A stretch of 24,167 nucleotides of DNA, from NCBI GenBank assembly GCA_016880395.1, contig JAEHDN010000106.1, positions 1 to 24,167 on the forward strand, given 5' to 3'. The notes below the pieces were generated by a model. That model made no database searches, was not told where the DNA came from, and worked only from the letters and a program-made list of their open reading frames with translations. Shown piece by piece: positions 22,848-24,167 of this stretch. The stretch is from Candidatus Eiseniibacteriota bacterium. Lineage in GTDB: Bacteria > Eisenbacteria > RBG-16-71-46 > SZUA-252. Position 1 is the stretch's first letter, and each line of letters begins with the position of its first letter. The position numbers were made by a program, and so were the translations under genes.

Positions 22848-24041
22848 CTAGGGCTCGACCGCCGCCACGAACTCGTACTTGCCGTTCTTGATGCCCACGA
22901 AGACCGCGGGCTTGACGGCGTTCCGCGCCGCGTCGAGCGTGATGCGCCCGGTGACGCCCGGAAAGTCCTTCGTCGTCGCGATCCGCTCGCGGAGCTTCGC
23001 GCGGGCAGCCTTCTGCGCGTCGTTGCGCGGCCCGAGGAGGGCCTGGAACGAGGCGGGATCCTCGGTGCGGAGCCGCTCGAGCGCGGCGCAGAGGACGCCG
23101 GCCGCGTCGTAGGCGAGCGCGGCGAGGCCGTCCGGCTTCGCGTTGTAGCGGCTCTTGTACTCGGCCACGAACTTCTGGACCGCGGGATTTGGATCCTCTT
23201 CCCAGTAGTGGTTCACGTGGTAGCAGCCGTTGAGCGCGTCCTGCCCGATCTCGAGCAGCTTGTCGGAGACCCACCCGTCGCCGCCGAGCATCGGGACGTC
23301 GAGGCCCATCTCACGAGCCTGTCGCGCGATCAGGCCGACCTCGGTGTAGTACCCGGGCACCATGATGAACTGGGGCTTCTTCGACTTGATCACGGTGAGC
23401 TGCGCCTTGAAGTCCTGGTCCCCCTCCGAGTACGCCTCGTCGGCGACGATCGTTCCGCCCATCGCCTTGTACGAGTCGGAGAAGTAGTTCGCGAGCCCGA
23501 CCGAGTAGTCGTTCTTGATGTCCCGGAAGACCGCGCCCTTCGTGAGCCCGAGGGTGTTCTTCGCGAACTTCGCGATGACCATGCCCTGGAAGGGATCGAT
23601 GTAGCAGACGCGGGAAATGTAGTCGCCGATCTCCGTCACCTTGATGTTGGTGGAGGAGGGCGTGATCATCGGCACGCCCGCCTGCTGGCAGATCGGCGCG
23701 GCCGCCATGCTGCGGCTCGACGCCACTTCCCCGAGCACGGCGATGACGCCGTCCTGATCGATCAGCTTCTGCACCGCGGTCGCCGCCTCTTCGGGCTTCG
23801 ACTGGTCGTCCTCGACGTTCACCCGGATCTTCGTGCCCCCAATGCCGCCGGCGGCGTTGGCATCGTCGACGAAGAGCTCGATCCCCTGCTTCGTGGAAAT
23901 CCCGAACGTCGCCGTGCCCCCGGTGAGCGACCCATATTCGCCGATCAAGATCACGTTCTCCCGCTTGGCGCAGCCCGCGAGCAACGCGGCCGCCGAAGCT
24001 CCCAGAACGGCCATCCGAAGCCGAGTCGAGGTCCGGATCAT
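22848..24041 (-). CDS. livK: Amino acid ABC transporter substrate-binding lipoprotein
   Basis: Periplasmic-binding-protein-like subunit that captures branched-chain or other amino acids for LivHMGF; 397 aa. A lipoprotein signal (MIRTSTRLRMAVLGASAAAL, then LAGC with lipid Cys24) is followed by the type I fold: ILIGEYGSLTGGTATFG, GIELFVDDANAAGGI, VLGEVASSRSMAAAPICQQAG, and PMITPSSTN. The ATG at 24041 is set by a perfect GGAGG (24049-24053) 7 nt upstream; a TTG at 24077 is less likely. The residue after Cys is Ala, not Asp, so the enterobacterial Lol rule would not hold it at the inner membrane. Exact ligand unknown; I use livK loosely for this subunit. Confidence 0.92.
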   Translation of the reverse strand: MIRTSTRLRMAVLGASAAALLAGCAKRENVILIGEYGSLTGGTATFGISTKQGIELFVDDANAAGGIGGTKIRVNVEDDQSKPEEAATAVQKLIDQDGVIAVLGEVASSRSMAAAPICQQAGVPMITPSSTNIKVTEIGDYISRVCYIDPFQGMVIAKFAKNTLGLTKGAVFRDIKNDYSVGLANYFSDSYKAMGGTIVADEAYSEGDQDFKAQLTVIKSKKPQFIMVPGYYTEVGLIARQAREMGLDVPMLGGDGWVSDKLLEIGQDALNGCYHVNHYWEEDPNPAVQKFVAEYKSRYNAKPDGLAALAYDAAGVLCAALERLRTEDPASFQALLGPRNDAQKAARAKLRERIATTKDFPGVTGRITLDAARNAVKPAVFVGIKNGKYEFVAAVEP

Positions 24042-24048
24042 CGTGGAT

Positions 24049-24053
24049 CCTCC
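24049..24053 (-). promoter_or_regulatory. Ribosome binding site of livK
   Basis: GGAGG, 7 nt before the ATG at 24041; it decides that start over the TTG at 24077. Confidence 0.75.
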
Positions 24054-24106
24054 GTGGCGTAAGTGTTTGTTATCCAAAGGGGTTTCAAGCGTCTACCCCG
24101 GGCGCC

Positions 24107-24135
24107 ACCCTAGCCCAACGATGGCCCGCTTTCAA
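24107..24135 (-). promoter_or_regulatory. Putative promoter for the livK-ftsY gene run
   Basis: On the minus strand, TTGAAA (24130-24135), a 17-bp spacer and TAGGGT (24107-24112). The -35 is 5 of 6, the -10 only 3 of 6. The same TAGGGT at the same 17-bp spacing is found before nuoB. Confidence 0.4.
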
Positions 24136-24167
24136 GGGTCAACCGAGCTGGAATCGGGAGAGACTCC

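Larger units (their letters stand above)
24042..24167. promoter_or_regulatory. Upstream region of livK
   Basis: These 126 bp up to the window edge contain the livK ribosome site, a candidate promoter (24107-24135), and a repeated CTTGAAA (minus strand) at 24083-24089 and 24130-24136. No gene is visible. Confidence 0.4.

Overview
This is a 24.2 kb stretch of GC-rich, densely packed bacterial DNA. Fifteen of its sixteen genes lie on the minus strand. Several features point to a Gram-negative-type (diderm) bacterium: SPOR and tyrosine-kinase-like (Wzz/Wzc-type) modules, a lipoprotein-type LivK, complex I genes, and very GC-rich codon third positions. The lineage is probably uncultivated and I cannot fix it from sequence alone; Candidatus Eisenbacteria or another FCB-type phylum is a weak guess. 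I see no rRNA, tRNA, CRISPR array, insertion sequence or phage gene.

Right part (24135 down to 11712, minus strand): a run of nine genes in the order livK, livH, livM, livG, livF, selA, a pseudo-kinase/SPOR fusion, smc, ftsY. The largest gap is 30 bp. Four successive junctions (livM/livG, livG/livF, livF/selA, selA/SPOR gene) share the same 4-nt GTGA start/stop overlap. The run joins branched-chain amino-acid-type ABC import to selenocysteine-tRNA synthesis, chromosome organisation and the SRP receptor. A candidate promoter precedes livK.

Centre (about 10.0-11.7 kb): the only plus-strand gene encodes a GAF-like/GGDEF diguanylate cyclase with an extended -10 promoter. It diverges across a 338-bp regulatory region from a small secreted protein gene. 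That gene is followed after 52 bp by a 775-residue regulator with N-terminal TPR-like helical repeats, a bEBP-type AAA+ domain without the GAFTGA loop, and a Fis-type helix-turn-helix. The secreted protein next to a TPR-containing regulator is the most intriguing regulatory arrangement here.

Left part (7.2 kb down to 1, minus strand): a strong sigma70-like promoter (TTGACC-N17-TATACT) precedes nuoI, followed by a ZIP-family metal transporter, nuoB, nuoD, nuoF, nuoG and adenosine deaminase, which runs off the window. These are peripheral-arm complex I subunits. nuoC and nuoE are missing from their usual places, and nuoA, H, J-N are not in the window. The cluster is split and reordered, with a metal transporter and a purine-salvage enzyme built in.

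The most unusual protein is the 566-residue product of 16392-18092. Its N-terminus follows the Wzz-linker/tyrosine-kinase (CpsD/Wzc) layout but has lost the Walker A lysine and the Walker B aspartate. It is joined through one membrane segment and an Ala/Pro-rich linker to a C-terminal SPOR domain.
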